Shown in pieces: positions 15,998 through 25,889 of a DNA stretch of 47,434 nucleotides. Position 1 is the first letter of the stretch. Each line of letters begins with the position of its first letter. The DNA is taken from assembly GCF_937873725.1 (NCBI RefSeq), contig NZ_CALMYY010000046.1, positions 1 through 47,434 of the forward strand. The letters are read 5' to 3'. The notes beneath the pieces were generated by a model. It was not told the DNA's origin, made no database searches, and worked only from the letters and a program-made list of their open reading frames with translations. A program made the position numbers and the translations under genes. Origin of the DNA: an uncultured Dietzia sp. (GTDB lineage: Bacteria > Actinomycetota > Actinomycetes > Mycobacteriales > Mycobacteriaceae).

Positions 15998-17785
15998 TCA
16001 CTTGATCTCGCAGAGCACCGCACCCTGGGTCACGGCGGCGCCGGCGTCGACGGACAGGTCGGTGATCACGCCGTCCTTGTGCGCGGTGACCGGGTTCTCC
16101 ATCTTCATGGCCTCGAGCACGGCCACCAGGTCGCCGGTCTTGACCTCCTGGCCCTCCTCGACGGCCACCTTGACGACGGTGCCCTGCATGGGTGCCGACA
16201 CGGCGTCGCCGGAAGCGGCGGCACCGGCGGCGCCGCCACGGGTGCGGGCCTTGGCCTTGCGGCGGACGGTGCCGCCGTTGTGCGAGCCACCGAAGGCGAG
16301 GTCCCCGGGCAGGGACACCTCGACGCGGCGGCCGTCCACCTCGACGACGACCTTCTTGCGCTCGACGGGCTCGTCGTCGTCGACGGGGGCGCCGGTCGGG
16401 GTCCACGGCTCGAGCGGGTTGTCCCACTCCTCCTCGATCCACTTGGTGTAGATGTCGAAGCCGTCGCCGTCGCCGACGAAGGCGGGGTTCTCGACGATGT
16501 GGGCGTGGAACGGCAGGACCGTCGCCATGCCCTCGATCTTGTACTCGGCGAGCGCGCGGGCCGAGCGGGCGAGCGCCTGGTCGCGGTCCTCGCCCCAGAC
16601 GATGAGCTTGGCGAGCATCGAGTCGAACTGGCCGCCGATGGTGTCACCCTGCTCCACGCCGGAGTCCATCCGGACGCCCGGGCCCGTGGGCTCGTGGTAG
16701 CCGGTGATCGTGCCGGGGGCGGGCAGGAAGCCGCGGCCGGCGTCCTCACCGTTGATGCGGAACTCGAACGCGTGGCCGCGCGGGGCCGGGTCCTCGGTGA
16801 ACTCGAGCACCTCGCCCTCGGCGATCTTGAACTGCTGCAGCACCAGGTCGATGCCGGCGGTCTCCTCGGTGACCGGGTGCTCCACCTGGAGGCGGGTGTT
16901 GACCTCGAGGAACGAGATGGTGTCGCCCTGGACCATGTACTCGACGGTGCCGGCGCCGTAGTAGCCGGCCTCCTTGCAGATGGCCTTGGCCGAGTCGTGG
17001 ATCCGCTTGCGCTGGTCGTCGGTGAGGAAGGGTGCCGGGGCCTCCTCGACGAGCTTCTGGAAGCGGCGCTGCAGGGTGCAGTCGCGGGTGCCGGCGACGA
17101 TGACGTTGCCGTGCTGGTCGGCGAGGACCTGGGCCTCCACGTGGCGGGCCTTGTCGAGGTACTGCTCGACAAAGCACTCGCCGCGGCCGAAGGCGGCGGT
17201 GGCCTCGCGGGTGGCGGAGTCGAAGAGGTCGGAGACCTCGGACATCTCGTGGGCGACCTTCATGCCGCGTCCGCCGCCACCGAAGGCGGCCTTGATGGCG
17301 ATGGGCAGGCCGTACTGCTCGGCGAACTTCACGACCTCGCTGGCGTCCGAGACCGGGTCCTTGGTTCCGGCGGCCATCGGGGCGTTGACGCGCTCGGCGA
17401 TGTGGCGGGCGGTGACCTTGTCGCCGAGGTCGCGGATGGCCTGCGGCGGCGGGCCGATCCAGATGAGGCCGGCGTCGATGACGGCCTGGGCGAAGTCGGC
17501 GTTCTCGGAGAGGAAGCCGTACCCGGGGTGGATGGCGTCGGCGCCGGACTTCTCGGCGGCATCGAGGATCTTGTCGAAGACCAGGTAGGACTCCGCGGAG
17601 GTGGTGCCCCCCAGGGCGAAGGCCTCGTCGGCCAGCTTGACGAACAGCGCGTCCGCGTCGGGCTCGGCGTACACGGCGACGCTGGCCAGGCCGGCGTCCT
17701 TCGCCGCGCGGATCACACGGACGGCGATCTCGCCGCGGTTGGCGACGAGGACCTTGGTGATGTGAGAGCTGGCATGACTGGGCAC
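15998..17785 (-). CDS. accA3: Acyl-CoA carboxylase alpha subunit (biotin carboxylase + BCCP)
   Basis: The product is 595 residues (M. tuberculosis AccA3 is about 600). Residues 8-450 are the biotin carboxylase ([22 protein letters not shown]-grasp loop [27 protein letters not shown]). A linker follows, then a biotinyl domain with the biotin-accepting Lys561 in EAMKMEN. It carboxylates biotin for the AccD carboxyltransferases that make malonyl- and methylmalonyl-CoA for fatty and mycolic acids. The GTG start has GGAGG seven bases upstream. BirA, encoded nearby, should biotinylate it. It is transcribed apart from accD5/accE by maf and cupin genes on the same strand. Confidence 0.97.
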   Translation of the reverse strand: MPSHASSHITKVLVANRGEIAVRVIRAAKDAGLASVAVYAEPDADALFVKLADEAFALGGTTSAESYLVFDKILDAAEKSGADAIHPGYGFLSENADFAQAVIDAGLIWIGPPPQAIRDLGDKVTARHIAERVNAPMAAGTKDPVSDASEVVKFAEQYGLPIAIKAAFGGGGRGMKVAHEMSEVSDLFDSATREATAAFGRGECFVEQYLDKARHVEAQVLADQHGNVIVAGTRDCTLQRRFQKLVEEAPAPFLTDDQRKRIHDSAKAICKEAGYYGAGTVEYMVQGDTISFLEVNTRLQVEHPVTEETAGIDLVLQQFKIAEGEVLEFTEDPAPRGHAFEFRINGEDAGRGFLPAPGTITGYHEPTGPGVRMDSGVEQGDTIGGQFDSMLAKLIVWGEDRDQALARSARALAEYKIEGMATVLPFHAHIVENPAFVGDGDGFDIYTKWIEEEWDNPLEPWTPTGAPVDDDEPVERKKVVVEVDGRRVEVSLPGDLAFGGSHNGGTVRRKAKARTRGGAAGAAASGDAVSAPMQGTVVKVAVEEGQEVKTGDLVAVLEAMKMENPVTAHKDGVITDLSVDAGAAVTQGAVLCEIK

Positions 17786-17859
17786 TCAGGGCCTCCTGGT
17801 GATGGACGTCTCTAGAACCGGCGCGCCCGGTGGGGCCGCCGATGTTCCTCCGCAGTCTA

Positions 17860-17877
17860 ATGAGAGGTCCACCTCAT
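17860..17877. promoter_or_regulatory. Imperfect inverted repeat upstream of accA3
   Basis: ATGAGAGGTCCACCTCAT is an imperfect palindrome about 75 bases before the accA3 start. TAGACT (17859-17854, minus strand), a possible -10 box, directly abuts it. It could be an operator for a fatty-acid regulator; the protein is unknown. Confidence 0.35.
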
Positions 17878-17950
17878 GTGTGGGATTGGGGGTCCATGGG
17901 CCACCCCGTGGGGGCGGTCCCGGTGGCACGCCGCGGCCGCGACCTGCGGT

Positions 17951-18646
17951 TCAGGGGCGGAGTTCGGGACGCCACACGCGGTGGGCGTGGAGCCCGGCCC
18001 CCTGGAGGAGCCGCCGCAGGAGCGGCAGGCTGAGCCCGATGACGCTCGACGGGTCGCCCTCGATCCGGTCGATGAACCACCCGCCGAGGGACTCGATCGT
18101 GAAGGCGCCCGCGCATTCCAGCGGCTCGCCGGTCCGGAGGTACACGTCGAGGTCGGCGTCGGAGGGGGCGCCGAAGTGGACCGTGGTGTCGGAGGTGTCC
18201 TGACCGGAATGTGTGACGACGAGGTGGTCGTTGCCTGCGTGGTCGTCCCCCGCGAGGTCGGCCACGATGAGGGCGTGGCCGGTGAGCAGCACCCCGTGGC
18301 GCCCGCGCATGGCCCTCCAGCGCTCCATGGCCCTCTCGTAGGTGTGTGGCTTCCCCTGGAGCCGGCCGTCCACGAGGAGCATCGAATCGCAGCCCACCAC
18401 GATCAGCGTGTCCGCCCCGGCCGCGCGGGCCTCGGCCGCGAGCCCCGGACCCTCCCGGTCCAGGACCTCCTCCGCCTTGGCCCGCGCGAGCTCCTCGACC
18501 ACCCGGACGTGCGGGGTCCCCTCGGGCAGCGAGGCCTGCAGGGCGTCCTCGTCGACCCGCGGGTGCCGGACCAGCGGATCCACCCCGGCCTGCTCGAGGA
18601 TCCGCAGGCGGGACGGGGAGGCGGAGGCGAGGACGAACGCGATCAT
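17951..18646 (-). CDS. maf: Maf family nucleotide pyrophosphatase
   Basis: The product is 231 residues. Maf proteins hydrolyse non-canonical or modified nucleoside triphosphates and are linked to division arrest. The N-terminal LASASPSRLRILEQAG, the central VVGCDSMLLVDG and LQGKPHTYERA are conserved Maf motifs; the C-terminal CAGAFTIESLGGWFIDRIEGDPS motif is also complete. The ATG at 18646 is 21 bases after the cupin stop, so both are likely co-transcribed. M. tuberculosis Rv3282 has the same place between accE5 and accA3. Confidence 0.92.
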   Translation of the reverse strand: MIAFVLASASPSRLRILEQAGVDPLVRHPRVDEDALQASLPEGTPHVRVVEELARAKAEEVLDREGPGLAAEARAAGADTLIVVGCDSMLLVDGRLQGKPHTYERAMERWRAMRGRHGVLLTGHALIVADLAGDDHAGNDHLVVTHSGQDTSDTTVHFGAPSDADLDVYLRTGEPLECAGAFTIESLGGWFIDRIEGDPSSVIGLSLPLLRRLLQGAGLHAHRVWRPELRP

Positions 18647-18667
18647 GGGGTCAGCGTAGCCACGGCG

Positions 18668-19075
18668 TCAGGGGCGCGGCAGCAGCATGGTGACGGTGAG
18701 GGTGGTGGGCTCGAGCGCCAGGACCCGGTGCCGCAGCTTCGCGGTGAGGTGCAGGACCTCCCCGGTGCGCAGGTCGAGCGTGCGGTCCGGCAGGCCGAAC
18801 TCCACCCGGCCCCGCAGCACCTGGATCAGCACGGGGTGGAACGCGGCGTGGTCGGGCAGCTCATGGCCCTCGGCGAACTCGAACGCCACGATCTTGGTGG
18901 TCTCGTCCACGTGGACGATCGAGGCGCGGGGGCGGTCGGGGAACGGCTCCACACGGCCGATGATCCCCGTCACGTGGGTCGCGGTGCCGTCGTCGGTGCC
19001 GGCGCGCTCGCCGTGTTCGCGGTCCTCTGCACCGGGGTCCAGCCCGACCTCGGCGGCGGTGGGGTCGTCGGACAT
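18668..19075 (-). CDS. Small cupin-domain protein
   Basis: The product is 135 residues. An acidic, probably disordered N-terminus of about 35 residues is followed by a cupin barrel. Motif one carries likely metal ligands in HELPDHAAFHPVLIQVLRG; motif two is GEVLHLTAKLRHRVLALE. The function is unknown; cupins of this size are often sensors or small dioxygenases. The ATG has GGGAGG seven bases upstream and a possible -10 (TAGGCT, 19111-19106). It lies downstream of a strong terminator hairpin after accE, so it probably starts its own transcript with maf. Confidence 0.75.
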   Translation of the reverse strand: MSDDPTAAEVGLDPGAEDREHGERAGTDDGTATHVTGIIGRVEPFPDRPRASIVHVDETTKIVAFEFAEGHELPDHAAFHPVLIQVLRGRVEFGLPDRTLDLRTGEVLHLTAKLRHRVLALEPTTLTVTMLLPRP

Positions 19076-19127
19076 GGGGTACCTCCCGGACTCGGCTGGC
19101 CCCCGAGCCTACCCACTCCGGGGACGC

Positions 19128-19166
19128 GACAGCCGCCCCCCGACCGCGTGGTGGGGGGCGGCTGTC
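19128..19166 (-). terminator. Strong hairpin terminator after accE
   Basis: A perfect 14-base inverted repeat, GACAGCCGCCCCCC (19128-19141) and its complement at 19153-19166, encloses an 11-base loop. It starts 34 bases past the accE stop on the minus strand. No U-tract follows, as is common for actinobacterial terminators. Confidence 0.75.
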
Positions 19167-19199
19167 GATGCCGGTGCCGGCCGGTGTGGCAGGTGTCGG

Positions 19200-19439
19200 T
19201 CAGTACTGCCGACGGTTGAGGAACGAGCTCGGGTTGTAGCCGAACGGCGGGCGCAGCCGGTCGGAGTACGAGCCCCAGTCGTCCTTGACGCCGGTGGGGG
19301 AGTCGCCGGCGCTCACCGCGTTGCCCTGCGCGGTCGCCAGGATGGCGGAGAGCACGCCGACCTCGACCGCGGTGGGGTTCCCGCGCACGACCTCGAAGAA
19401 CGGGGAGGGCGCCGTGGTGTCCCCGGCCTGCGCGCTCAC
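19200..19439 (-). CDS. accE: Acyl-CoA carboxylase epsilon subunit
   Basis: The product is 79 residues. The small epsilon subunit stabilises AccA-AccD complexes in Actinobacteria. The core [20 protein letters not shown] is the family hallmark; the C-terminus has the conserved [11 protein letters not shown] segment. The GTG start overlaps the accD5 stop as GTGA, so the two are translationally coupled. Its length and place match AccE5 (Rv3281), although that protein carries a longer N-terminus. Confidence 0.9.
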   Translation of the reverse strand: MSAQAGDTTAPSPFFEVVRGNPTAVEVGVLSAILATAQGNAVSAGDSPTGVKDDWGSYSDRLRPPFGYNPSSFLNRRQY

Positions 19440-21085
19440 AGCGGGATGTTCCCGTGCTTCTTGGCGGGCACCTCGACGACCTTGCGGTCGAGGAGGCGGA
19501 GAGCCTGCGCCACCTGCAGCCGCGTGTGCGACGGGGGGATGACCGCGTCAACGTAGCCGCGCTCGGCGGCGACGTACGGGTTGACGAGGGTGTCCTCGTA
19601 CTCCGCCTGCAGCGTCAGGCGCAGCGCGTCGACGTCCTCGCCGTTCGCGGCGGCCTGCTTGAGCTCGTTCCGGTAGACGAACCCGACGGCGCCGGAGGCG
19701 CCCATGACGGCGATCTCCGCGGTCGGCCACGCGAGGTTGATGTCCGCGCCCATGTGCTTGGACCCCATCACGTCGTAGGCGCCGCCGTAGGCCTTGCGGG
19801 TGATCACGGTGACCTTGCCGACCGTGGCCTCGCCGTAGGCGTAGAGCAGCTTGGCGCCGCGGCGGATGATGCCGTCGAACTCCTGGCCGGTGCCGGGCAG
19901 GAAGCCCGGGACGTCGACCAGGGTGAGGATCGGGATGTTGAAGGCGTCGCAGGTGCGGACGAAGCGCGCGGCCTTCTCGGACGCCTTGATGTCCAGGCAG
20001 CCCGCGAACTGGGTGGGCTGGTTGGCCACCACCCCGACGCTGCGGCCCTCGACGCGTCCGTAGCCGACGATCACGTTCATGGCGTACTGCGCCTGGACCT
20101 CGAGGAACTCGCCGTCGTCGACGATGCGCGAGATGACCTCGTGCATGTCGTACGGGCTGTTCGAGGAGTCCGGGACGATCGTGTCCAGCTCGTGGTCCTC
20201 GGGGGTGAGGTTGTCCTCGATCGCGCCCTCGGCCTGCGGGAACGGCAAGCGGGGGGCCTCGGCCCGGTTGTTGCTCGGCAGGTAGGAGAGGAGGTCCTTG
20301 ACGTAGTCGAGGGCGTCCTGCTCGTCGCTCGCCGTGTAGTGCGAGACGCCCGACTTGGTCATGTGCGTGGTGGCGCCGCCCAGCTCCTCCTGGGAGACCT
20401 CCTCGCCGGTGACGGTCTTGATGACGTCGGGGCCGGTGACGAACATCTGCGAGGTCTTGTCCACCATCACGGTGAAGTCGGTGAGCGCGGGGGAGTACAC
20501 GTGACCGCCGGCGGACGGCCCCATGACCAGGGAGATCTGGGGGATGACGCCGGAGGCCTGCACGTTGCGGTGGAAGATCTCGCCGTAGAGGCCGAGCGAG
20601 ACCACGCCCTCCTGGATCCGGGCACCCGCGCCGTGGTTGATGCCGATCATCGGGCGGCCGGTCTTGAGCGCCAGGTCCATCACCTTGACGATCTTCTCGC
20701 CGTAGACCTCGCCGAGCGATCCGCCGAACACCGTCGCGTCCTGCGAGAACACGCAGACGCTCCGACCGTCGATCGTGCCGTAGCCGGTGATGACACCGTC
20801 GCCGAGCGGCCGTCGCTCGGCCAGGCCGAAGGTGGTGGCGCGGTGGCGCGCGAGGGCGTCGATCTCGACGAACGACCCCGGATCGAGCAGATTCTCGATC
20901 CGCTCGCGGGCGGTCATGAGGCCCTTGTCGTGGGTCCTGTCGATCGCGGCCTGGCCCATCGGGGCGCGGGCCTCGTCGAGGCGCCGGCGCAACTCGGAGA
21001 GCTTCCCGGCCGTCGTGTGGATGTCGGGCGTCGCAGCGTCGGTCTGGACGTCGTCACTCACGTCCGGTTCTGAGGCAGTCGTCAT
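19436..21085 (-). CDS. accD5: Acyl-CoA (propionyl-CoA) carboxylase beta subunit
   Basis: The product is 549 residues, a carboxyltransferase that moves CO2 from biotin on AccA3 to propionyl- or acetyl-CoA. The N-terminal half has [17 protein letters not shown] (acyl-CoA oxyanion loop) and the C-terminal half has [20 protein letters not shown] with the second oxyanion loop, plus [18 protein letters not shown]. The ATG at 21085 has no ribosome binding site; TAGAGT ends eight bases upstream, suggesting a leaderless mRNA. It is divergent from birA. Confidence 0.96.
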   Translation of the reverse strand: MTTASEPDVSDDVQTDAATPDIHTTAGKLSELRRRLDEARAPMGQAAIDRTHDKGLMTARERIENLLDPGSFVEIDALARHRATTFGLAERRPLGDGVITGYGTIDGRSVCVFSQDATVFGGSLGEVYGEKIVKVMDLALKTGRPMIGINHGAGARIQEGVVSLGLYGEIFHRNVQASGVIPQISLVMGPSAGGHVYSPALTDFTVMVDKTSQMFVTGPDVIKTVTGEEVSQEELGGATTHMTKSGVSHYTASDEQDALDYVKDLLSYLPSNNRAEAPRLPFPQAEGAIEDNLTPEDHELDTIVPDSSNSPYDMHEVISRIVDDGEFLEVQAQYAMNVIVGYGRVEGRSVGVVANQPTQFAGCLDIKASEKAARFVRTCDAFNIPILTLVDVPGFLPGTGQEFDGIIRRGAKLLYAYGEATVGKVTVITRKAYGGAYDVMGSKHMGADINLAWPTAEIAVMGASGAVGFVYRNELKQAAANGEDVDALRLTLQAEYEDTLVNPYVAAERGYVDAVIPPSHTRLQVAQALRLLDRKVVEVPAKKHGNIPL

Positions 21086-21093
21086 GTTGTAGG

Positions 21094-21099
21094 ACTCTA
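21094..21099 (-). promoter_or_regulatory. Candidate -10 box of accD5 (leaderless)
   Basis: TAGAGT on the minus strand ends eight bases before the accD5 ATG, so transcription would begin at or next to the start codon. Confidence 0.45.
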
Positions 21100-21179
21100 A
21101 CGACTCGGGACGGGCCGTGGCGATGTGACCCGGTCGACTCCCCCTGCGGGCGACCCCGCCCGGGGTCGGGGTTCCGACC

Positions 21180-21185
21180 TACTCT
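21180..21185 (+). promoter_or_regulatory. Candidate -10 box of birA (leaderless)
   Basis: TACTCT ends seven bases before the birA GTG; no ribosome binding site is present in between. Confidence 0.45.
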
Positions 21186-21192
21186 GGACGCC

Positions 21193-22071
21193 GTGAACCC
21201 GGAGACCGGAATCCATGACCTGCGCCCGTTGGACGTCGACGCGCTCCGCGGTGCGTTGGTCGAGGGGCCCGGCGCGCCGTACTCCGCGCTCGAGGTGGTC
21301 GAGGAGATCGGCTCCACGAACGCCGAGATGATCCGACTGGCGGGCCTCGGGGCCCCGGACCGCAGCGTGCTCCTGGCCGAGTACCAGGCCGCCGGCCGGG
21401 GCAGGCTCGGCAGGAGCTGGGTCGCGCCGCCGCGGACGCAGGTCGCGGTCAGCGTCCTGCTCCGGCCCGGGGCGGTCTCGCCCACGCTGTTCGGGTGGCT
21501 GCCGCTGGTCACCGGCCTCGCCGTCCGCGACGGGCTCGCGGCCGCGGGCGGGGTGGACGTCACGCTCAAGTGGCCGAACGACGTCCTGGTGGACGGGCGC
21601 AAGCTCGCCGGGATCCTCGCCGAGATGACCACCGTCCCGGGTGGCGGCGACTTCGACATCCGGCTGCCGGCGCTGGTGGTGGGCATGGGGATCAACGTGG
21701 GGCTGACACGGGAACAACTGCCGGTGCCGCACGCGACCTCCCTCGCCCTGGCCGGCGGGACGACGGACCGGGACGCCGTCGCGCGGGCGGTGCTCGAGGC
21801 CCTGGCGCGCCGACACGCGCAATGGCGGGCCTGCGACCGGGGGAGCGGATCGTCGATCTCGGACGAGCTCATGGCGGAGTACTCCGCGGCCTGCTCCACC
21901 CTCGGCGCCGACGTGCGGGTGGAGCTCCCGGGAGCCCAGGTGCGCACCGGGAGGGCCGACCGCGTGGACAGGGACGGCCGCCTCGTCGTCGTCACACAGG
22001 ACGGCGAGTTCACCGTGGCGGCCGGAGACGTCACCCACATCCGCCCCGCCGCCGGCCGGTGGGGCGGCTGA
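21193..22071 (+). CDS. birA: Biotin-protein ligase, without regulatory domain
   Basis: The product is 292 residues. It forms biotinyl-AMP and attaches biotin to carboxyl carrier lysines such as Lys561 of AccA3. The biotin/ATP loop GRGRLGRSW is at residues 68-76; KWPNDVLVDGRKLAGIL and GMGINVGL are conserved. The N-terminus lacks the helix-turn-helix of bifunctional BirA, so this is a ligase only. The GTG start is probably leaderless. It is followed after three bases by the PH-domain membrane protein gene, matching Rv3279c-Rv3278c. Confidence 0.95.
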   Translation: MNPETGIHDLRPLDVDALRGALVEGPGAPYSALEVVEEIGSTNAEMIRLAGLGAPDRSVLLAEYQAAGRGRLGRSWVAPPRTQVAVSVLLRPGAVSPTLFGWLPLVTGLAVRDGLAAAGGVDVTLKWPNDVLVDGRKLAGILAEMTTVPGGGDFDIRLPALVVGMGINVGLTREQLPVPHATSLALAGGTTDRDAVARAVLEALARRHAQWRACDRGSGSSISDELMAEYSAACSTLGADVRVELPGAQVRTGRADRVDRDGRLVVVTQDGEFTVAAGDVTHIRPAAGRWGG

Positions 22072-22074
22072 CCC

Positions 22075-22638
22075 GTGGGGTTCGTCGGGTCGGTCCTCGC
22101 GCCGGGGGAGACGCTGATCGTCCACAGTCACCCGCACTGGCGGGGGCTCGTGCGGCCGGCGCTCGTCACGGTGATCGGCGCCGGGCTCGCGGGGATCGTG
22201 GCCGGGTTCATCGAGGTCCAGGTCGTGCACGCACCGGATCGCGCCGCGACCTGGGCGATGGTCGCGGGGCTCTACGCCCTGCTGGTCCTGCGCTTCGGGC
22301 TGTGGCCGGCGATCCGGTGGGTGCGGACCGACCTCGTGGTGACGGACGAGCGGGTGCTCTACCGGCCGGCCGGGTCCTCGCGGCGGTGCGTCGACGTGCC
22401 GCTCCGCCGGGTGAGCGCGGTGCGGTTCCGGCACACGCTCGCCGACCGCGCGCTGGGCACCGGGTGCCTGATCCTGGAGTGCGGACACCTCCCCCCGGTG
22501 GAGATCGACCACGTCCCCGACGTGGCCGGCGTGCACGCCGCGGTGTACGACGAACTGCTCCGGCTGCCCCCTCCGCCGCCGCCGGTGCCCCTCGCGCCGG
22601 CGCCCCGGTTCCGCTGGGGCCTCCCGGGGTGGCGGTGA
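22075..22638 (+). CDS. PH-domain (DUF304-type) membrane protein, Rv3278c-like
   Basis: The product is 187 residues. Residues 8-24 (LAPGETLIVHSHPHWRGL) are the usual lead-in, followed by two transmembrane segments (about 27-48 and 61-80). A bacterial PH-like domain follows (LVVTDERVLYRPAG, VDVPLRRVSAVRFR), and the C-terminus is proline-rich. The function is unknown. The GTG start is three bases after the birA stop, so the pair forms an operon; purK may extend it. Confidence 0.82.
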   Translation: MGFVGSVLAPGETLIVHSHPHWRGLVRPALVTVIGAGLAGIVAGFIEVQVVHAPDRAATWAMVAGLYALLVLRFGLWPAIRWVRTDLVVTDERVLYRPAGSSRRCVDVPLRRVSAVRFRHTLADRALGTGCLILECGHLPPVEIDHVPDVAGVHAAVYDELLRLPPPPPPVPLAPAPRFRWGLPGWR

Positions 22639-22660
22639 CCGACCCGCCGCGCGTGAGACC

Positions 22661-23947
22661 ATGGGCGGCGTGAACGACGACTCGCGCATCCGCCGCAACC
22701 CGCTCGGCACCCCCGTCGTGGCGATGATCGGGGGAGGACAGCTCGCCCGCATGACCCACCAGTCGGCCGTGGCGCTCGGGCAGACGCTGCGCGTGCTCGC
22801 CGCCGACCCGCTGGATCCGGCCGCGCAGGTGACCCCGGACGTGGTGATCGGCGCCCACGACGACCCGGACGCCGTCCGCCGGGCCGCCGCCGGGGCCGAC
22901 GTGGTGACGTTCGACCACGAGCACGTGCCGCCCGAGATCCTGCTCGGGCTCGAGTCCGCGGGCGTCGCCGTGCGCCCCCGCGCCTCGGCGCTGATCCACG
23001 CCCAGGACAAGCTCGTCATGCGGCGCGCCCTCGCCGAGATCGGCGCGCCGGTCCCGCCGTTCACCGGCGTCGAGTCGGTCGAGGACGTCCGACGGTTCCA
23101 CGCGGAGCAGGAAGGGCGGATCGTCCTCAAGGCCGCCCGCGGCGGATACGACGGTCGCGGCGTGTGGATGCCGGACTCGCTCGCCGAGGCCGAGCGGATC
23201 GCCTCCGACCAGCTCGCCGCCGGCGTGCCGATGATGGCGGAGGCCCGCGTGCCGTGGACCCGCGAACTGTCCGCGCTCGTCGCCCGCTCGCCGTTCGGCC
23301 AGGGCGCGGTGTGGCCGGTCGTGGAGACGGTCCAGCGCGACGGCATCTGCGCCGTGGTGGTGGCGCCGGCCACCGGGCTGCCGGACGACCTGCGCTCGGC
23401 CGTCCAGGCGACCGCGCTGCGCCTGGCCGAGCACCTCGACGTGACCGGGGTGATGGCGGTGGAGCTGTTCGAGGTCATCGGCTCGGACGGTCGGCCGGGG
23501 GTGCTGGTCAACGAGCTGGCCATGCGGCCCCACAATTCCGGCCACTGGACCATGGACGGGGCCACCACCAGCCAGTTCGAGCAGCACCTGCGCGCGGTGC
23601 TCGACTACCCGCTCGGCTCGACGGTCCCGACCGCACCCGTGACCGTGATGGCCAACGTGCTCGGCGCGGGCGAGGCCCCGCTGATGAGCATGGACGAGAG
23701 GGTCCACCACCTGGGCGCCCGGTTCCCGCACGCCAAGGTGCACCTCTACGGCAAGTCCGAGCGGCCGGGGCGCAAGATCGGCCACGTCAACGTCCTGGGC
23801 GACCCCGGGGTCGATCCCGACGACCCGGATCAGGTCGGCACCGTCCGTGCGGTGGCCGAGCTCGCGGCGCACTGGCTCTCCCACGCGGAATGGACGGACG
23901 GCTGGGACCCCCACGCGGGGGCGCCCGTCGGGTCGTACGACCGCTGA
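22661..23947 (+). CDS. purK: N5-carboxyaminoimidazole ribonucleotide synthase
   Basis: The product is 428 residues. With ATP and bicarbonate it converts AIR to N5-CAIR in purine synthesis. The ATP-grasp fold shows [18 protein letters not shown] at the N-terminus, [14 protein letters not shown] (ATP-binding loop), VELFEV, and [17 protein letters not shown] near the active site. The ATG at 22661 and a GTG three codons later are both possible starts; neither has a good ribosome binding site. The paired enzyme PurE is encoded next. Confidence 0.95.
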   Translation: MGGVNDDSRIRRNPLGTPVVAMIGGGQLARMTHQSAVALGQTLRVLAADPLDPAAQVTPDVVIGAHDDPDAVRRAAAGADVVTFDHEHVPPEILLGLESAGVAVRPRASALIHAQDKLVMRRALAEIGAPVPPFTGVESVEDVRRFHAEQEGRIVLKAARGGYDGRGVWMPDSLAEAERIASDQLAAGVPMMAEARVPWTRELSALVARSPFGQGAVWPVVETVQRDGICAVVVAPATGLPDDLRSAVQATALRLAEHLDVTGVMAVELFEVIGSDGRPGVLVNELAMRPHNSGHWTMDGATTSQFEQHLRAVLDYPLGSTVPTAPVTVMANVLGAGEAPLMSMDERVHHLGARFPHAKVHLYGKSERPGRKIGHVNVLGDPGVDPDDPDQVGTVRAVAELAAHWLSHAEWTDGWDPHAGAPVGSYDR

Positions 23948-23972
23948 TCCCAACTCGAGGAAAGGAAGCGAC

Positions 23973-24485
23973 ATGACTTCGCGACAGGGCGGACCGCAGG
24001 TCGGCCTGATCATGGGCAGCGACTCCGACTGGCCCACCATGGAGGCGGCCGCGGAGGCGCTCGCCGAGTTCGGGATCCCGTTCGAGGTGGGGGTGGTCTC
24101 GGCGCACCGCACCCCGCAGAAGATGCTCGACTACGCCCGCTCCGCCGCCGGGCGCGGGATCAGGGTCGTGATCGCCGGTGCCGGCGGGGCGGCGCACCTG
24201 CCCGGGATGGTCGCCTCCGCCACCCCGCTGCCGGTCATCGGCGTGCCGGTTCCCCTGAAGTACCTCGACGGGATGGACTCCCTGCTGTCGATCGTGCAGA
24301 TGCCCGCCGGCGTGCCCGTGGCCACCGTGTCGATCGGCGGCGCCCGCAACGCCGGGCTCCTGGCGGTCCGGATCCTCGCGGCCTCGGACCCCGCGCTCCT
24401 GGTCCGGATGGAGAGCTTCCAGGCGGACCTCGAGGCGATGGTGGAGCGCAAGGACGCCGCGCTGCGGGAGAGCCTGCTCGGCTGA
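23973..24485 (+). CDS. purE: N5-carboxyaminoimidazole ribonucleotide mutase
   Basis: The product is 170 residues, converting N5-CAIR to CAIR, the step after PurK. The class I PurE signature [13 protein letters not shown] is followed by SAHRTP (catalytic His) and [12 protein letters not shown]. The ATG has GAGGAAAGGAAG upstream, the clearest ribosome binding site of this region. It is in an operon with purK, 25 bases downstream. Confidence 0.97.
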   Translation: MTSRQGGPQVGLIMGSDSDWPTMEAAAEALAEFGIPFEVGVVSAHRTPQKMLDYARSAAGRGIRVVIAGAGGAAHLPGMVASATPLPVIGVPVPLKYLDGMDSLLSIVQMPAGVPVATVSIGGARNAGLLAVRILAASDPALLVRMESFQADLEAMVERKDAALRESLLG

Positions 24486-24507
24486 CCGGGTCCCGGGCCG
24501 CGAGCCG

Positions 24508-24523
24508 GTTACCCGCTGGTAAC
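24508..24523. promoter_or_regulatory. Palindrome upstream of the acyl-CoA dehydrogenase gene
   Basis: GTTACC-CGCT-GGTAAC is a perfect six-base inverted repeat, about 140 bases before the acyl-CoA dehydrogenase start and some 36 bases upstream of a GATAAT -10-like box (24559-24564). It could be a TetR-type operator. The rest of 24486-24660 shows no gene. Confidence 0.4.
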
Positions 24524-24660
24524 TTGGGGGCCGGACGCCCGCGGACCGACATCGCGGCGATAATGACGACCAGACGTGCGTCGTCGGCATCGCCGGGAGA
24601 TGACCGGGACGGTGTCCGCCGCGCGACCAGCACCGACGATTCCCTCATGGAGGCCCGCAC

Positions 24661-25830
24661 ATGTCCGGTAACCCCGACTTCGATCTGTACCGCCCGGCGG
24701 AGGAGCACGAGGAGCTCCGCGCCGCGATCCGCGCTCTCTCCGAGAAGGAGATCGAGCCCCACGCCGCGGACGTCGACGAGAGCGAGCGGTTCCCGCAGGA
24801 GGCCCTCGACGCGCTCAACGCGTCGGGCTTCAACGCCGTCCACGTCCCGGAGGAGTACGGCGGGCAGGGTGCGGACTCGGTGGCGTCGTGCATCGTCATC
24901 GAGGAGGTCGCCCGCGTCTGCGGGTCGTCCTCGCTGATCCCGGCCGTCAACAAGCTCGGCACCATGGGGCTGATCCTGGCCGGCGGCGACCACCTCAAGA
25001 AGATGGTCCTGCCCGAGATCGCCGAGGGCAAGATGGCGTCCTACGCGCTGTCCGAGCGCGAGGCCGGCTCGGATGCCGCGGCCATGCGCACCCGCGCCCG
25101 CCGGGACGGCGACGACTGGATCCTCAACGGCAGCAAGGCGTGGATCACGAACGGCGGCAAGTCCACCTGGTACACCGTCATGGCCGTCACCGACCCGGAG
25201 AAGGGCGCCAACGGCATCTCCGCGTTCGTGGTGAACGCCGCCGACGAGGGCTTCGGCGTCTCCAAGACCGAGAAGAAGCTCGGCATCAAGGGCTCGCCCA
25301 CGGCCGAGCTGTACTTCGAGAACGTCCGGATCCCGGGCGACCGCATCATCGGCGAGCCGGGCAGCGGCTTCAAGACGGCGCTCCAGACGCTCGACCACAC
25401 CCGTCCGACCATCGGCGCCCAGGCCGTGGGCATCGCCCAGGGCGCCCTCGACGCGGCGATCGCCTACACCAAGGAGCGCAAGCAGTTCGGGCGCGCGATC
25501 TCGGACTTCCAGAACACGCAGTTCATGCTGGCCGACATGGCCATGAAGGTGCAGGCCGCCCGCCTGATGGTCTACACCGCCGCCGCCAACGCCGAGCGGG
25601 GCACCGCCCCGGGTGGCGAGAAGCTCGGCTTCATGGCCGCGGCCTCCAAGACCTTCGCCTCCGACGTGGCGATGGAGGTCACCACCAACGCGGTGCAGCT
25701 CTTCGGCGGTGCCGGCTACACCCGTGACTTCCCGGTCGAGCGCATGATGCGGGACGCCAAGATCACGCAGATCTACGAGGGCACCAACCAGGTCTGCCGC
25801 ATGGTGATGGCGCGCCAGGTCCTCGCCTGA
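24661..25830 (+). CDS. Acyl-CoA dehydrogenase (FadE25-like)
   Basis: The product is 389 residues, an FAD enzyme of beta-oxidation or branched-chain acyl-CoA breakdown. The signature ALSEREAGSDAAAMRTRA, the flavin segment NGSKAWITNGG, and the C-terminal EVTTNAVQLFGGAGYTRD are present. The likely catalytic base is Glu373 in YEGTNQ. The ATG has GGAGG seven bases upstream. The position after purE matches fadE25 (Rv3274c). The substrate cannot be fixed by sequence; short-chain acyl-CoA is usual for this branch. Confidence 0.93.
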   Translation: MSGNPDFDLYRPAEEHEELRAAIRALSEKEIEPHAADVDESERFPQEALDALNASGFNAVHVPEEYGGQGADSVASCIVIEEVARVCGSSSLIPAVNKLGTMGLILAGGDHLKKMVLPEIAEGKMASYALSEREAGSDAAAMRTRARRDGDDWILNGSKAWITNGGKSTWYTVMAVTDPEKGANGISAFVVNAADEGFGVSKTEKKLGIKGSPTAELYFENVRIPGDRIIGEPGSGFKTALQTLDHTRPTIGAQAVGIAQGALDAAIAYTKERKQFGRAISDFQNTQFMLADMAMKVQAARLMVYTAAANAERGTAPGGEKLGFMAAASKTFASDVAMEVTTNAVQLFGGAGYTRDFPVERMMRDAKITQIYEGTNQVCRMVMARQVLA

Positions 25831-25835
25831 CCCGA

Positions 25836-25859
25836 GGCGCGCCCCGCGGCGCGCCCCGC
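25836..25859. repeat. Two tandem copies of a 12-base GC-only unit
   Basis: GGCGCGCCCCGC occurs twice in tandem (25836-25847 and 25848-25859), followed by further degenerate GCGCCCC units to about 25890. The tract has almost no A or T and lies directly before copy B of the fourfold palindrome. Confidence 0.6.
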
Positions 25860-25889
25860 GCCCGCGCCCCGCGCCCCGAGCCCCGCGCC

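Noticed and set aside
12766..16023. 1085-codon minus-strand open frame
   Set aside because: It runs antisense through glpD and out of frame through glpK; composition is typical of GC-rich frame shadows.
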